A DNA stretch of 64,000 nt from WAOL01 sp964399035 (GCA_964399035.1 CAYNPH010000048.1:14081-78080), one strand, 5' to 3'; positions 49,284 to 58,024 are shown, numbered from the stretch's first letter. Notes: generated by a model not told the origin, from the sequence alone. Translations and numbers: made by a program.

Positions 49284-49832
49284 ATGGTGAAGGAGGTAAG
49301 GGTGCGGGACGAGATTGAGGTTCCCGAGGGCGTCGAGGTAAGTATTGAGGGGAAGACCGTACGGGTGAAAGGACCTAAGGGAGAGATTGTCAGGGACTTC
49401 AGCCATGCGAGGAAAGTACGTATCTACTTAGAGGATAATAAAGTGGTTGTGGAGACCTTCTTTGCGCGGAGGAAAGAAAAAGCCGTAGTTTACTCCATAG
49501 GTGCGCACATAAGGAACATGATAACGGGCGTAACCAAGGGATATAGGTATTGGTTAAAGATCATTTACTCACACTTCCCGATATCGGTGAAGGTGCAGGG
49601 AGATAAGGTTTTAATAGAGAATTTCCTTGGTGAACGTGCTCCTAGGGTAGCCAAGATAGTCGGTAACGTTAAGGTGAAAGTGCAGAAGAACGACGTAATA
49701 GTTGAGGGCGTTAACATAGAGGAGGTCGGCCAGACAGCAGCAAACATAGAACAAGCAACAAAGATTCGGGGCTTCGACAGGAGGGTATTCGTTGATGGAA
49801 TCTACATATACAAGAAGGAATTGATGGAGTAA
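49284..49832 (+). CDS. rpl6: Ribosomal protein uL6
   Basis: The 182-residue uL6 is built of two repeated domains: IEVPEGVEVSIEGKTVRVKG and the second NFLGERAPRVAKIVGNVKVK. The C-terminus has GFDRRVFVDGIYIYKKE. It sits near the GTPase centre. GAGGTGATAG before the ATG. Confidence 0.96.
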   Translation: MVKEVRVRDEIEVPEGVEVSIEGKTVRVKGPKGEIVRDFSHARKVRIYLEDNKVVVETFFARRKEKAVVYSIGAHIRNMITGVTKGYRYWLKIIYSHFPISVKVQGDKVLIENFLGERAPRVAKIVGNVKVKVQKNDVIVEGVNIEEVGQTAANIEQATKIRGFDRRVFVDGIYIYKKELME

Positions 49833-49842
49833 GGGGTGAGTA

Positions 49843-50229
49843 ATGATGGCCGCACTAGATAGGGAGAGGATAAAGCGCATGATCCAGAAAAAGAAGAAAA
49901 TAGTGTTCCTGCGCAATAAGTGGTGGAAGTTCGAGAAGTTCAAGAACGATCCCAAGTGGCGCAGGCCTAAGGGCAAGGACAACCCAATGAGGTTAAAGTT
50001 GAAGGGCCACCCACCAGTGGTTGGTGTGGGGTATAGGACTCCGCGAGTAATACGTGGGCTTCATCCCCAGGGACTAAAGCCTGTGGTGGTGCACTCGGTA
50101 AGGGAGCTTGAGGGCTTAGACCCGTCAAGTGTTATTGTGTACATAGGCGCCACTGTCGGCGCACGGAAGAGGGTAGAGTTAATTAATAAGGCTAAGGAAA
50201 GAGGTTTCCTCATAGCTAATGCAGGGTGA
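49843..50229 (+). CDS. rpl32e: Ribosomal protein eL32
   Basis: The 128-residue eL32 has FLRNKWWKFEKFKNDPKWRR, KGHPPVVGVGYRTPRVIRGL, GLKPVVVHSVRELEG and IYIGATVGARKRVELINKA. It is specific to archaea and eukaryotes. Confidence 0.96.
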   Translation: MMAALDRERIKRMIQKKKKIVFLRNKWWKFEKFKNDPKWRRPKGKDNPMRLKLKGHPPVVGVGYRTPRVIRGLHPQGLKPVVVHSVRELEGLDPSSVIVYIGATVGARKRVELINKAKERGFLIANAG

Positions 50230-50236
50230 TGGGAAG

Positions 50237-50689
50237 ATGACGGACCTAAGCATGCAGAAGAGGCTTGCGGCTGAAGTGCTTGGAGTAGGTGTGTCAAGAA
50301 TAAGGATCGATCCCGAGAGGATAGAGGATGTTGAATCAGCGCTACGTAGGGAGGACATACGACGCCTAATAAAGGATGGAGCTATCTATGCGCTTCCAGC
50401 ACGCCGTAATTCACGCGGTAGGTGGAAGGAAAGGCACCGCAAAAGGAAGAAGGGACATAGGAGGGGGCCAGGCAAGAGAAAGGGAGCGCGCGGTGCTAGA
50501 GTGGACGAGAAGCGCCTGTGGATGTACACGATCAGGAAGATTAGAAGGTACCTCAAGTGGCTTCGCGATAACGGTGTTATCGATAGGAAGACGTACAGGA
50601 AGCTATACCTGCTGGCGAAAGGCGGGACCTTCAGGAGCTTATCAGACTTAAAACGCCACTTAACGGATATGGGTATTCAGGTGAGGTAA
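50237..50689 (+). CDS. rpl19e: Ribosomal protein eL19
   Basis: This protein of about 150 residues has LSMQKRLAAEVLGVGVSRIR, GAIYALPARRNSRGRWKERH, a strongly basic linker (KRKKGHRRGPGKRKGARGAR) and a long C-terminal helix. GGGTGA at 50224-50229 selects ATG 50237; an earlier ATG at 50219 overlaps eL32. Confidence 0.95.
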   Translation: MTDLSMQKRLAAEVLGVGVSRIRIDPERIEDVESALRREDIRRLIKDGAIYALPARRNSRGRWKERHRKRKKGHRRGPGKRKGARGARVDEKRLWMYTIRKIRRYLKWLRDNGVIDRKTYRKLYLLAKGGTFRSLSDLKRHLTDMGIQVR

Positions 50690-50690
50690 C

Positions 50691-51293
50691 GTGGCGAGAG
50701 GACCTAGGTATAAGGTGCCGAGACGCAGGCGGAGGGAGGGCAAAACCAACTACTACAAGAGGTACAGAATGATTAAGTCAGGACAGAAGATAAGGGCAGT
50801 TATCCGTAAGACTAACACCCAGATAATAGTGCAGATAATAGAGTTCGCACCTAACGGTGACAAAACCCTGGTCGGGGTCACCAGCAAAAAGCTTAGGCGG
50901 TTCGGCTGGAAAGGTAGCTTGAAGAGTACGCCAGCCGCGTACTTAACGGGCTTAATTGCAGGATTAAAGGCCAAGAAAGCAGGCATAGAGTACGCGATAC
51001 CCGACATAGGTCTTCACCCTTCAGTCCGTGGCTCACGGATATATGCCGCAATCAAGGGTCTAAGGGACGCTGGTGTTGAGGTGCCTGCTTCCGAGGAAGT
51101 GCTCCCAAGCGAAGAAAGGATACAAGGTAAGCACATAGCGGAATATGCGAGAAAACTGGCTGAGGAGAACCCGGAAGAGTTCCAGAGAAGGTTCTCTCAA
51201 CTACTCTCTAGGGGCTTAGACCCACGCGAATTGCCTGACCACTTCCTCAAAATACGTGATATCATAATAGGTTACTTCCAGGCAGGTGATTAA
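50691..51293 (+). CDS. rpl18: Ribosomal protein uL18
   Basis: The 200-residue uL18 (YKVPRRRRREGKTNYYKRYR, KSTPAAYLTGLIAGLKAKKAG, GSRIYAAIKGLRDAGVEVP) binds 5S rRNA. GTG start, one base after eL19. Confidence 0.95.
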   Translation: MARGPRYKVPRRRRREGKTNYYKRYRMIKSGQKIRAVIRKTNTQIIVQIIEFAPNGDKTLVGVTSKKLRRFGWKGSLKSTPAAYLTGLIAGLKAKKAGIEYAIPDIGLHPSVRGSRIYAAIKGLRDAGVEVPASEEVLPSEERIQGKHIAEYARKLAEENPEEFQRRFSQLLSRGLDPRELPDHFLKIRDIIIGYFQAGD

Positions 51294-51295
51294 GA

Positions 51296-51931
51296 ATGTC
51301 GCGCGCGATTACCTCGCTTGAGGAATGGGTTCCCAGAACTCGTTTAGGCTGGATGGTTAAGGAGGGCAAGATTAGTAGCATCAAGGAAATCTTCGATATG
51401 AACCTAGTCATACAGGAGCCAGAGATAGTTGATTACCTACTCCCCGACTTACAACATGAGGTCGTAGACGTTAATATCGTCCAGAAACAGACCGACGCAG
51501 GCGAGATGACGCGCTTCCGCGTACTTGTGGTAGTAGGTAACTTCGACGGATACGTAGGTATAGGGCTCGGTAAGGCGAGGCAGGTAAGGCAGGCAATAAG
51601 CAAGGCAATAAGGAATGCGAAACTAAACATAATACCTGTGAGGCGAGGGTGTGGTAGCTGGGCATGCTCGTGCACGGAACCACACAGCGTGCCCTTCACA
51701 GTGATGGGTAAGTGTGGAAGCGTTAGGATTAAGTTAATACCGGCACCCAAAGGCACAGGTTTAGTCGCAGGGGACGCAGCTAAGGTCGTGCTAAGGTACG
51801 CAGGAATAAAGGACGTTTGGACATGGAGCCGAGGTGAAACAAGAACAACCATAAACTTCGTCGGCGCTGTTTACGACGCCCTCAAGAACACCTATAAGTT
51901 TGTCACAGTATACGACTGGACTAGGAGGTGA
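51296..51931 (+). CDS. rps5: Ribosomal protein uS5
   Basis: The 211-residue uS5 has a double-stranded RNA-binding domain (VVVGNFDGYVGIGLGKARQV) and the C-terminal GTGLVAGDAAKVVLRYAGI. SWACSCTEPHSVPF carries archaeal-type cysteines. It contributes to decoding accuracy at the mRNA entry. Confidence 0.96.
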   Translation: MSRAITSLEEWVPRTRLGWMVKEGKISSIKEIFDMNLVIQEPEIVDYLLPDLQHEVVDVNIVQKQTDAGEMTRFRVLVVVGNFDGYVGIGLGKARQVRQAISKAIRNAKLNIIPVRRGCGSWACSCTEPHSVPFTVMGKCGSVRIKLIPAPKGTGLVAGDAAKVVLRYAGIKDVWTWSRGETRTTINFVGAVYDALKNTYKFVTVYDWTRR

Positions 51932-51939
51932 GTAACATA

Positions 51940-52410
51940 GTGACATTATACGCCATCATCAGGATACGGGGAACGGCGGACGTGCCACCAGACGTTAAAG
52001 CAACGTTAAGAATGCTCAGACTAACAAGGAAATTCACAGCAGTAATCTACCCGAAGGATCCCACGATAGACGGCATGCTAAAGGTTGTTAAGGACTGGGT
52101 CACGTGGGGAGAGATAGACAGAGAAACACTCAAGGAACTAATACTAAAGCGAGGAAGACTCATAGGAAATAAACCAATAACGGAGGAGTCCATAAAGGAA
52201 GTCACTGGAATGAGTGTAGACGAACTTGTCGATGCCTTACTTGCCGGAAAGGTAAAGTGGCATAAGTTAGACAGCAAAGTGAAACCAGTGTTCAGGCTAC
52301 ACCCACCGCGAGGAGGCTTTAAGAGAAGCATAAAGAAACCTGTGAAAGCTGGCGGTGAGCTAGGGTACCGTGGTACAGATATAAACAGCTTAATTCGCAG
52401 AATGATTTAG
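51940..52410 (+). CDS. rpl30: Ribosomal protein uL30
   Basis: This protein of about 156 residues has YAIIRIRGTADVPPDVKATL, the ferredoxin-like core and the archaeal C-terminal extension FRLHPPRGGFKRSIKKPVK. GGAGGTGAG at 51924-51932 supports GTG 51940; GTG 51928 lies within that element. Confidence 0.95.
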   Translation: MTLYAIIRIRGTADVPPDVKATLRMLRLTRKFTAVIYPKDPTIDGMLKVVKDWVTWGEIDRETLKELILKRGRLIGNKPITEESIKEVTGMSVDELVDALLAGKVKWHKLDSKVKPVFRLHPPRGGFKRSIKKPVKAGGELGYRGTDINSLIRRMI

Positions 52411-52427
52411 AGAAGTGGTGAGAGGCA

Positions 52428-52880
52428 ATGGTAGTTAGGAGAAGGAAAAAGAGTCGCAAGCAACGTGGGTCCCGAACCCACGGATGGGGCTCGATCGGCC
52501 AACATAGGAAATCCGGTAGCAGAGGCGGTGTAGGTGCTGTCGGCTACTGTAAGCATAAATGGACATGGGTAGTGAAGTACTTCCCTGACTGGTACGGGAA
52601 GCATGGCTTCACGAGACCCCCTGTGATAAGGACAGAGGTAAAAGCCATTAACGTAGGGCGACTCAACGAGCTAATCAATGAGATGATGTTACGTGGTGAA
52701 ATAGAGCCTGTTGACGGTGTCTACGAAGTCGATCTCTCAGCTCTAGGAATAAACAAACTACTTGGCGGAGGCAGAGTAGATAAGAGGATAAGGGTTAAGG
52801 TGGCGTACGCTAGCGAAACAGCAATAAACAAGATAAAAGAGGCGGGCGGAGAAGTAATTTTACTCGGTGGTGAGGAGTAA
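52428..52880 (+). CDS. rpl15: Ribosomal protein uL15
   Basis: The 150-residue uL15 has a Gly/Arg-rich N-terminus (RRRKKSRKQRGSRTHGWGSI, GQHRKSGSRGG) that threads through 23S rRNA, and a C-terminal SETAINKIKEAGGEVIL. Last ribosomal gene before secY. Confidence 0.96.
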   Translation: MVVRRRKKSRKQRGSRTHGWGSIGQHRKSGSRGGVGAVGYCKHKWTWVVKYFPDWYGKHGFTRPPVIRTEVKAINVGRLNELINEMMLRGEIEPVDGVYEVDLSALGINKLLGGGRVDKRIRVKVAYASETAINKIKEAGGEVILLGGEE

Positions 52881-52906
52881 CCTAGCACCAGTCCCCAGAA
52901 AATAAG

Positions 52907-52914
52907 CTTTTAAT
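52907..52914 (+). promoter_or_regulatory. TATA-like box before secY
   Basis: CTTTTAAT, centred about 35 nt before the secY ATG, predicts a start near 52937. It may give secY and its followers a promoter independent of the ribosomal genes. Confidence 0.45.
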
Positions 52915-52945
52915 TACCTCCTCTTAACCGATACGGGATTGGACG

Positions 52946-54340
52946 ATGGGTTGGCTTGAAGCGTTCGCAAAGCTGGGTGATTACTTCCCTTCGCCGCCGA
53001 AACCGGCGAGGAAACCTGACCTTAAAAAACGATTAATATACACGGCCCTCGCGCTAGTCGTTTATTATATGCTTGCCTCGACTCTAGCTTTTCCGCTAGT
53101 TAAGTTCCCAAACGTTCCAGGCCTGAACCTGCCGCAGATAGTTAACATAATATTCGCGTCAACTAGGGGATCCATAGCACAGCTAGGTATAGGTCCCCTA
53201 GTTACGTCAGGCCTAATAATTCAGATACTCGCCGGTGCTAAAATCATTGACTTAGACCTAACAGACCCCAGCGACAGGAAGCTATTCACTCAAGCCGAGA
53301 AGGGTATGGCAGTAATCATAGCGGCAGTCGAGGGATTCGGCTTCGCCATGTACTATAGGCTCAACATATTCATCACCCTAGCCCTCTTCCTGCAGTTCAT
53401 GGTCGGAGCATTCATACTGATAATACTTGACGAAGCCATACAGAAAGGATACGGCATAGGCTCCGGTGTGAGCCTGTTCATCCTAGGCGGGGTTGCTAGG
53501 CGGATAATCGTCGATATGTTCAGCCCGCTTAAGGTGCAAGGAACTAATGAGTACTTCGGGTTCTTCCCATACATAATTCAAGCAATTCAGAACGGAACAC
53601 TGGACATAGAAAGGATCCTCTACGGAAAGTATTTACCTGGTGCCGGAACACTACCATCATTGACAGGGTTAATAGCATTCATAATGCTTGTCTCGATCCT
53701 TGTTTACCTGCAGCAGATGAAGGTGAACATACCTGTTACGATGCAGAGGTTACCAGGAATAAAAAGCAGGGTTCCCCTGCAGTTCCTCTACGTAACTAAC
53801 ATTCCTATCCTACTAGTCGGCATAGTATTCTCGGACTTAATACTATTCAACAACCTTGCCTCAGCTTACCTCATGGATAAGGCGCCGTGGTTAGCAAATG
53901 CGTTGAGGACCATGGTTTACTACATGGCGCCACCGCGAACCATGCTAGAATTAATTTATGCTCCAGTAAGAATAGCTGTCTACTCAGCTCTGCTAATAGG
54001 GCTATCATTGCTCTTCGGCCTAATGTGGATTGAGGTAGCGGGCCTAGGTCCGGAGGCTCAGGCAGAGAACCTAGTTAAATCGGGCCTGCAGATGCCTGGG
54101 CACAGGAAGAGTCCTAAGCTGCTGCAGAACGTATTGGCTAAGTACATCTACCCACTGACAATCCTGAGCTCACTGATAGTCGCTGTGATAGCGCTCGTGG
54201 GTTACATATTCAACGTCTACGGCTCGGGAATGGGGATACTACTAGCTGTCGGTATAGTGTACCAGCTATACACGCAGATAGCGTACGAGAGGGCGCTAGA
54301 AACATATCCGCTGCTGAAGAGACTAATAGGTGAGGGATAA
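52946..54340 (+). CDS. secY: Preprotein translocase subunit SecY
   Basis: This 464-residue Sec61-alpha/SecY channel has ten predicted spans, beginning with the cytoplasmic GWLEAFAKLGDYFPSPPKPA. The plug and lateral-gate region IAQLGIGPLVTSGLIIQILAG, GYGIGSGVSLFILGG and the cytoplasmic loops GTLPSLTG and RLPGIKSRVPLQFLYV are diagnostic. It carries proteins with Sec signals, later cleaved by the signal peptidase at 28359. Followed without gap by adenylate kinase. Confidence 0.96.
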   Translation: MGWLEAFAKLGDYFPSPPKPARKPDLKKRLIYTALALVVYYMLASTLAFPLVKFPNVPGLNLPQIVNIIFASTRGSIAQLGIGPLVTSGLIIQILAGAKIIDLDLTDPSDRKLFTQAEKGMAVIIAAVEGFGFAMYYRLNIFITLALFLQFMVGAFILIILDEAIQKGYGIGSGVSLFILGGVARRIIVDMFSPLKVQGTNEYFGFFPYIIQAIQNGTLDIERILYGKYLPGAGTLPSLTGLIAFIMLVSILVYLQQMKVNIPVTMQRLPGIKSRVPLQFLYVTNIPILLVGIVFSDLILFNNLASAYLMDKAPWLANALRTMVYYMAPPRTMLELIYAPVRIAVYSALLIGLSLLFGLMWIEVAGLGPEAQAENLVKSGLQMPGHRKSPKLLQNVLAKYIYPLTILSSLIVAVIALVGYIFNVYGSGMGILLAVGIVYQLYTQIAYERALETYPLLKRLIGEG

Positions 54341-54344
54341 AACG

Positions 54345-54968
54345 ATGAGCGAAGGGAAAGAAGCAAAAATAATCGTAATAGCCGGCCTGCCCGGGGTCGG
54401 TAAATCTACGGTACTAGGTATAGCGCGCAAGAAGCTAGAAAACGAAGGAATTGAAGTTGAAGTAGTAAACTTCGGTGACTACATGCTTAAGTACCTTCTG
54501 GACAAGGGCCTAGTTAAGGACAGGGATGAAATAAGGAAGCTACCCTTACGCATCCAGCAGGAGGCGCAGGCAGCAGCAGGAAGAATGATTAGGGAGCATT
54601 TCAACGAAAGGGCGCGTGAGTGCGAGAAAGAATTCGTGGGCTTTGTTGACACGCACGTTTTGATAAAGACGCCCACGGGTCTCTGGCCTGGACTACCGCT
54701 TCACGTGATAAGTGAGTTAAAGCCAGCAAGCATATTGCTCGTTGAGGCGCCGCCCGAGCAGATCGTGGCTAGACAGTTAAGGGATAAGACAAGGTTCAGG
54801 AAAGACTATGCTGACGTGAACCTGGTTAAGGAGTTAATGGACTTAATGAGGGTGTATGCGATATCAGCAGCGACCTTAGTGGGCGCGTCAGTGAACTTCA
54901 TAATTAACGAGGAAGGAAAACCTGATGTGGCTGCGGATCACGTAGTTAGTATTGTGAGGAACTTATGA
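54345..54968 (+). CDS. adkA: Archaeal-type adenylate kinase
   Basis: This protein of about 207 residues has the P-loop VIAGLPGVGKSTVLGIA and belongs to the trimeric archaeal AdkA family rather than bacterial Adk: FGDYMLKYLLDKGLVKDRDE, VDTHVLIKTPTGLWPGLP, DKTRFRKDYADVN. It balances ATP, ADP and AMP. ATG 54345 after GGTGAGGG. Confidence 0.95.
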   Translation: MSEGKEAKIIVIAGLPGVGKSTVLGIARKKLENEGIEVEVVNFGDYMLKYLLDKGLVKDRDEIRKLPLRIQQEAQAAAGRMIREHFNERARECEKEFVGFVDTHVLIKTPTGLWPGLPLHVISELKPASILLVEAPPEQIVARQLRDKTRFRKDYADVNLVKELMDLMRVYAISAATLVGASVNFIINEEGKPDVAADHVVSIVRNL

Positions 54969-54969
54969 G

Positions 54970-55431
54970 ATGTTAGTACTGCTCTATGTCGTCGCGGCAG
55001 TAGTGGCTTTTTTACCCTGGACATTCCTAGTAAGGACTTACGCCCGTAAAGTAAACATTGATGGTGTAGTCAAGGAACTTAAGGAGGTTGCTGATAGGCT
55101 ATCTAAAACGCCACCGCGCAAGGAGAAAAAGTTCAGGTTGCTTCAAGCGAGGTACAAGGCACTGCGTGGACGCGTGAGCAGGTTCTTCCTCTTCAATTTG
55201 ATGGGGTTGTGGGCAGGAATATTCACGTCCCTAATCGCTGCTAGGGCTGTGCTTTACTATGCGTCGGTAGAGTACGGTTTTCCTTTCCCGCCATCTCCGC
55301 TGAACCTTCCAGGAATATCGATAAATGGTCAACTAAATGATCTGATACTGTACTTAGCAGTGATACTGGGGTACCAGTACATACATAATGAGTTGACCGG
55401 CGTGAGTAAGCTAAGTAAGCTTAAGCAATAA
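54970..55431 (+). CDS. EMC3/TMCO1-type membrane protein insertase (DUF106)
   Basis: This 153-residue Oxa1-superfamily protein has an N-terminal span (1-22), a cytoplasmic coiled coil (about 30-60; VVKELKEVADRLSKTPPRKE) and two further spans. The core is similar to archaeal DUF106/Ylp1, which docks on ribosomes to insert membrane proteins. Location between adkA and the rest of the ribosomal operon next to secY fits that role. Confidence 0.88.
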   Translation: MLVLLYVVAAVVAFLPWTFLVRTYARKVNIDGVVKELKEVADRLSKTPPRKEKKFRLLQARYKALRGRVSRFFLFNLMGLWAGIFTSLIAARAVLYYASVEYGFPFPPSPLNLPGISINGQLNDLILYLAVILGYQYIHNELTGVSKLSKLKQ

Positions 55432-55478
55432 CGCGTATATAGCGATAAAGGTTTTTAGCTCGCTCATATCACCCCTCA

Positions 55479-55757
55479 ATGGGGTCGATGATGGTTCGGC
55501 CGGGGCTAAGGTCTCATGCCAAGAAGAGGGTGGCAAGGAAGCTGCCTGGTGGTGGGACCAAGGTGTTTTACATCGGGAGGAAGCATTACAAGGCACGGTG
55601 CGCAATATGTGGCAGGCTACTGAGTGGAATACCAGTCGATCCCGACATCATTAGGAGGGGGGCGAAGACCCTGAAGAGGCCGGAAAGGCCTTACGGCGGT
55701 GTAATATGCCCGGACTGCCTAGCCCGTGCCTACAGGATAGCTGTAAGGAGTAGTTAG
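55479..55757 (+). CDS. rpl34e: Ribosomal protein eL34
   Basis: The protein of 89-92 residues has MVRPGLRSHAKKRVARKLPG, CAICGRLLSG and VICPDCLARAYR, with four zinc-binding cysteines. The TATA-like GTTTTTAG at 55451-55458 places transcription at the ATG 55479 (leaderless); family alignment favours ATG 55488 or 55491. Confidence 0.94.
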   Translation: MGSMMVRPGLRSHAKKRVARKLPGGGTKVFYIGRKHYKARCAICGRLLSGIPVDPDIIRRGAKTLKRPERPYGGVICPDCLARAYRIAVRSS

Positions 55758-55775
55758 ATGACGAGGCGGTAATTT

Positions 55776-56375
55776 TTGACAGTCAGCAACACCTCAAGGT
55801 ATTGTGAGGAGAAAATAGTTATTGCCGTTAGCGGCCCGCCAGGTTCCGGGAAATCGACTCTAGCTAAACTTCTAGCTAAGGAATTGCGATTAAGGTACGT
55901 TTCATCGGGTGCCCTCTTCAGAAAGCTAGCTAAGGAAAGAGGCATGTCCTTACTGGAGTTCACAAAACTCGCTGAGAAGGACTACAGTATAGATAGGATG
56001 ATCGACAATGAAGCGAGAAAAGAAGCTATGAAGGGTTGCGTGGTGGTGGATGGACATATAGCAGGGTGGATCCTAAAGGACTTAGCCCATATTAAGGTGT
56101 ACCTTTACGCCCCTAAGGAGGTTAGGGCATCTAGGATAGCCGCGCGAGACGGTAAAACTCTTGAGGACGCGTTGAGAGAGGTGGTGGAACGTGAGAGGTC
56201 AGAGTCTAAACGATTCAAGGAGATATACGGAATCGACGTTAGTGACTTAACGGTTTTCGATGTCTGCATAAATACAGCAACGTACGGCATAGAGGAAACG
56301 TTACGCATAGCCCTCGAGGCCGTTAAGGAGGCTACAAGAAAAAAGCTTAAAGACCGAGCCCCTAAACAAGGGTAG
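55776..56375 (+). CDS. cmk: Cytidylate kinase, archaeal type
   Basis: The 199-residue kinase has a P-loop VSGPPGSGKSTLAKLLAKEL, SSGALFRKLAKERG, VVDGHIAGWIL and IAARDGKTLEDALREVVERE. It phosphorylates CMP and dCMP and belongs to the archaeal ribosomal super-operon. The TTG start gives a 14-residue lead before IVIAVSGPPGSGK; no better in-frame start exists. Confidence 0.93.
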   Translation: MTVSNTSRYCEEKIVIAVSGPPGSGKSTLAKLLAKELRLRYVSSGALFRKLAKERGMSLLEFTKLAEKDYSIDRMIDNEARKEAMKGCVVVDGHIAGWILKDLAHIKVYLYAPKEVRASRIAARDGKTLEDALREVVERERSESKRFKEIYGIDVSDLTVFDVCINTATYGIEETLRIALEAVKEATRKKLKDRAPKQG

Positions 56376-56385
56376 GTGTTAAGGA

Positions 56386-56712
56386 ATGCCGGCAATCGAG
56401 GTAGGAAGGATCTGTGTTAAGGTATTGGGTCGCGAGGCAGGACGTAAGTGTGTTATCGTCGACATAATAGACGAGAATTTCGTGCTTATAACAGGACCTA
56501 AGTCCCTTACGGGCGTCAAGAGAAGGAGGGTGAACATTAATCATATAGAGCCGCTCGACAAGAAAGTGAACATAGAGAAAGGTGCTGACGACGAAGCTGT
56601 GCTTAACGCGATTAAGGAAGCTGGTCTCGAGGACTTCATGAGGCAGAAGGTTAAGATATCGCGCAGGGTGTTCCTGGAGACGAAGGCGCTTAAGCCGTCG
56701 GTGAGCGCGTAA
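56386..56712 (+). CDS. rpl14e: Ribosomal protein eL14
   Basis: The 108-residue eL14 has a KOW-like barrel (EVGRICVKVLGREAGRKCVIV, LTGVKRRRVNINHIEPLDKK). Followed by a pyrimidine-rich tract that probably ends the transcript. Confidence 0.94.
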   Translation: MPAIEVGRICVKVLGREAGRKCVIVDIIDENFVLITGPKSLTGVKRRRVNINHIEPLDKKVNIEKGADDEAVLNAIKEAGLEDFMRQKVKISRRVFLETKALKPSVSA

Positions 56713-56735
56713 TTTTCTTTCTTCACTTCTTCTTA
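56713..56735 (+). terminator. Pyrimidine/T-rich terminator after eL14
   Basis: TTTTCTTTCTTCACTTCTTC immediately after the stop codon is a strong archaeal-type T-rich termination signal. A TATA-like CTTTTTAAAC at about 56752-56761 then starts the cbf5 transcript. Confidence 0.6.
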
Positions 56736-56793
56736 GCGGTTTTAGTAATTCCTTTTTAAACTAACACACGCTTCGAAGTAAGGGTATGGTTGC

Positions 56794-57876
56794 ATGTCGT
56801 CTGTAGGTGAGGAGTTAGTAGAGAGGGGTTTGGACTTCATAAGGAAGTTAGACGAGTATGCGGGACTAAGACGTAGGCTCGTGTTAGTGAAGCATGAGGT
56901 CACGACGAACCCAGCTTACGGAAAAGTACCAAGCGAGAGAACGTTAAACGAGAAACTTAGGCTAGGCATTATAAACCTCGATAAACCCCCTGGACCAACA
57001 AGCCATGAGGTCGTGGCGTGGATCAAGAAGATGCTGGGCCTAACGAAGGCCGGGCACGGCGGGACCCTAGTTCCCCGGTGAACGCCGGGGAAGGGACATC
57101 CCAAAGTGTCCGGCGTCCTGCCTGTGGCATTAGAGTCTGCATCGAAAATCATAGGCTACTTAATGCTCTCAACTAAGGAGTACGTAGCGGTGATGCAACT
57201 ACACGGACATGTAGGTGAGGAGCAGTTGAAGGAAGTTATCAAGAGCTTTGTTGGGCGCATATATCAGAAACCGCCCGTCAGGTCTTCAGTAAAGAGAGCC
57301 CTTAGAATAAAGGAAATCTACAATATAGAGATCCTGGAAATACAGTACCCGTTCGTACTTATGCGCATTGAATGTGAGCACGGAACGTACGTAAGGAAGT
57401 TAATTCATGATATAGGGGACGTCTTAGGAGTTGGAGCGCATATGAGGGAGCTCAGGAGAACACGTACAGGTCCCTTCAAGGAGGACGAAACCTTAGTTAC
57501 CATGCATGAGTTATCCGAGGCCGCCTACATGTGGAAACAGATGAATGACGACAAGCCTCTAAGCGACATAATCCTTCCCGTGGAATTCGGCGTTTCTCAC
57601 ATACCTAAAGTGATAGTAATGGACGGTGCAGTATCTGCGATAACTCACGGTGCGGACCTAGCTGTTCCGGGAATAGCAATGCTTCACGAAGGAATTAAGC
57701 CAGGTGATTCCGTGGGGATATTCACTCTAAAAGGCGAGCTAGTGGCTACGGGCATAGCCAAGATGAGTACTGAGCAAATAATTCAGTCAACGAAGGGAAT
57801 AGCCGTAAAAACAAAACGCGTTATAATGAGAAAAGACACATACCCGAGGTTATGGGGGCGTCGAAAGGGTCAGTAA
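56794..57876 (+). CDS. cbf5: tRNA/rRNA pseudouridine synthase Cbf5 (dyskerin homolog), interrupted by an intron
   Basis: This is the catalytic subunit of H/ACA ribonucleoproteins. Exon 1 is 56794-57070 and exon 2 is 57098-57876. Joining them gives 1056 nt, 351 residues, and restores the TruB-family motif GHGGTLDPKVSGVLPVALES, in which D is the catalytic aspartate. N-terminal TruB domain: LGIINLDKPPGPTSHEVVAW. RIECEHGTYVRKLIHDIGDVLG follows. The C-terminal PUA domain reads ITHGADLAVPGIAMLHEGIKPGD. Unspliced, the frame ends at a TGA at 57079. This is a known crenarchaeal intron type, not a pseudogene. Confidence 0.95.
57071..57097 (+). other. 27-nt archaeal intron in cbf5 with bulge-helix-bulge
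   Basis: The fold around the intron is canonical. The outer helix is 57061-57064 with 57099-57102, the 3-nt bulge ACA at 57096-57098, and the central 4-bp helix CCCU (57065-57068) with AGGG (57092-57095). The 3-nt bulge AGU is at 57069-57071, and the intron-internal 7-bp helix is 57072-57078 with 57085-57091, closed by a 6-nt loop. Cutting after the second base of each bulge removes exactly 57071-57097 and restores the frame (G|AT = Asp). Confidence 0.95.
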
Positions 57877-57878
57877 GC

Positions 57879-57886
57879 TTAATTTA
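57879..57886 (+). promoter_or_regulatory. TATA box of tRNA-Ser
   Basis: TTAATTTA is centred 29 nt before the mature tRNA 5' end at 57912, implying a transcript that begins at or just before the tRNA. Confidence 0.55.
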
Positions 57887-57911
57887 TTCCTCAATAATTC
57901 CTAAAAATGGA

Positions 57912-57999
57912 GCCGGGGTGCCCGAGCGGCCCAAGGGGCCGGCCTTGAGAGCCGGTGGACGAGCCGTCCGCGCGGGTTCGAATCCCGCCCCCGGCGCCA
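57912..57999 (+). tRNA. tRNA-Ser (anticodon TGA)
   Basis: This class II tRNA has acceptor GCCGGGG pairing with CCCCGGC. The anticodon stem CCGGC/GCCGG encloses loop CTTGAGA (anticodon TGA, reading UCA). A long variable arm (GGACGAGCCGTCC region) is typical of Ser. The T-loop is GGGTTCGAATCCC, the discriminator G73, and CCA is encoded. No intron. Confidence 0.95.
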
Positions 58000-58024
58000 C
58001 AACCTAAGTAATTGACTAGGAAAT

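Noticed and set aside
56794..57876. cbf5 as a frameshifted pseudogene or sequencing error
   Set aside because: The interruption is exactly a 27-nt bulge-helix-bulge intron whose removal restores a conserved motif; random damage would not produce this.
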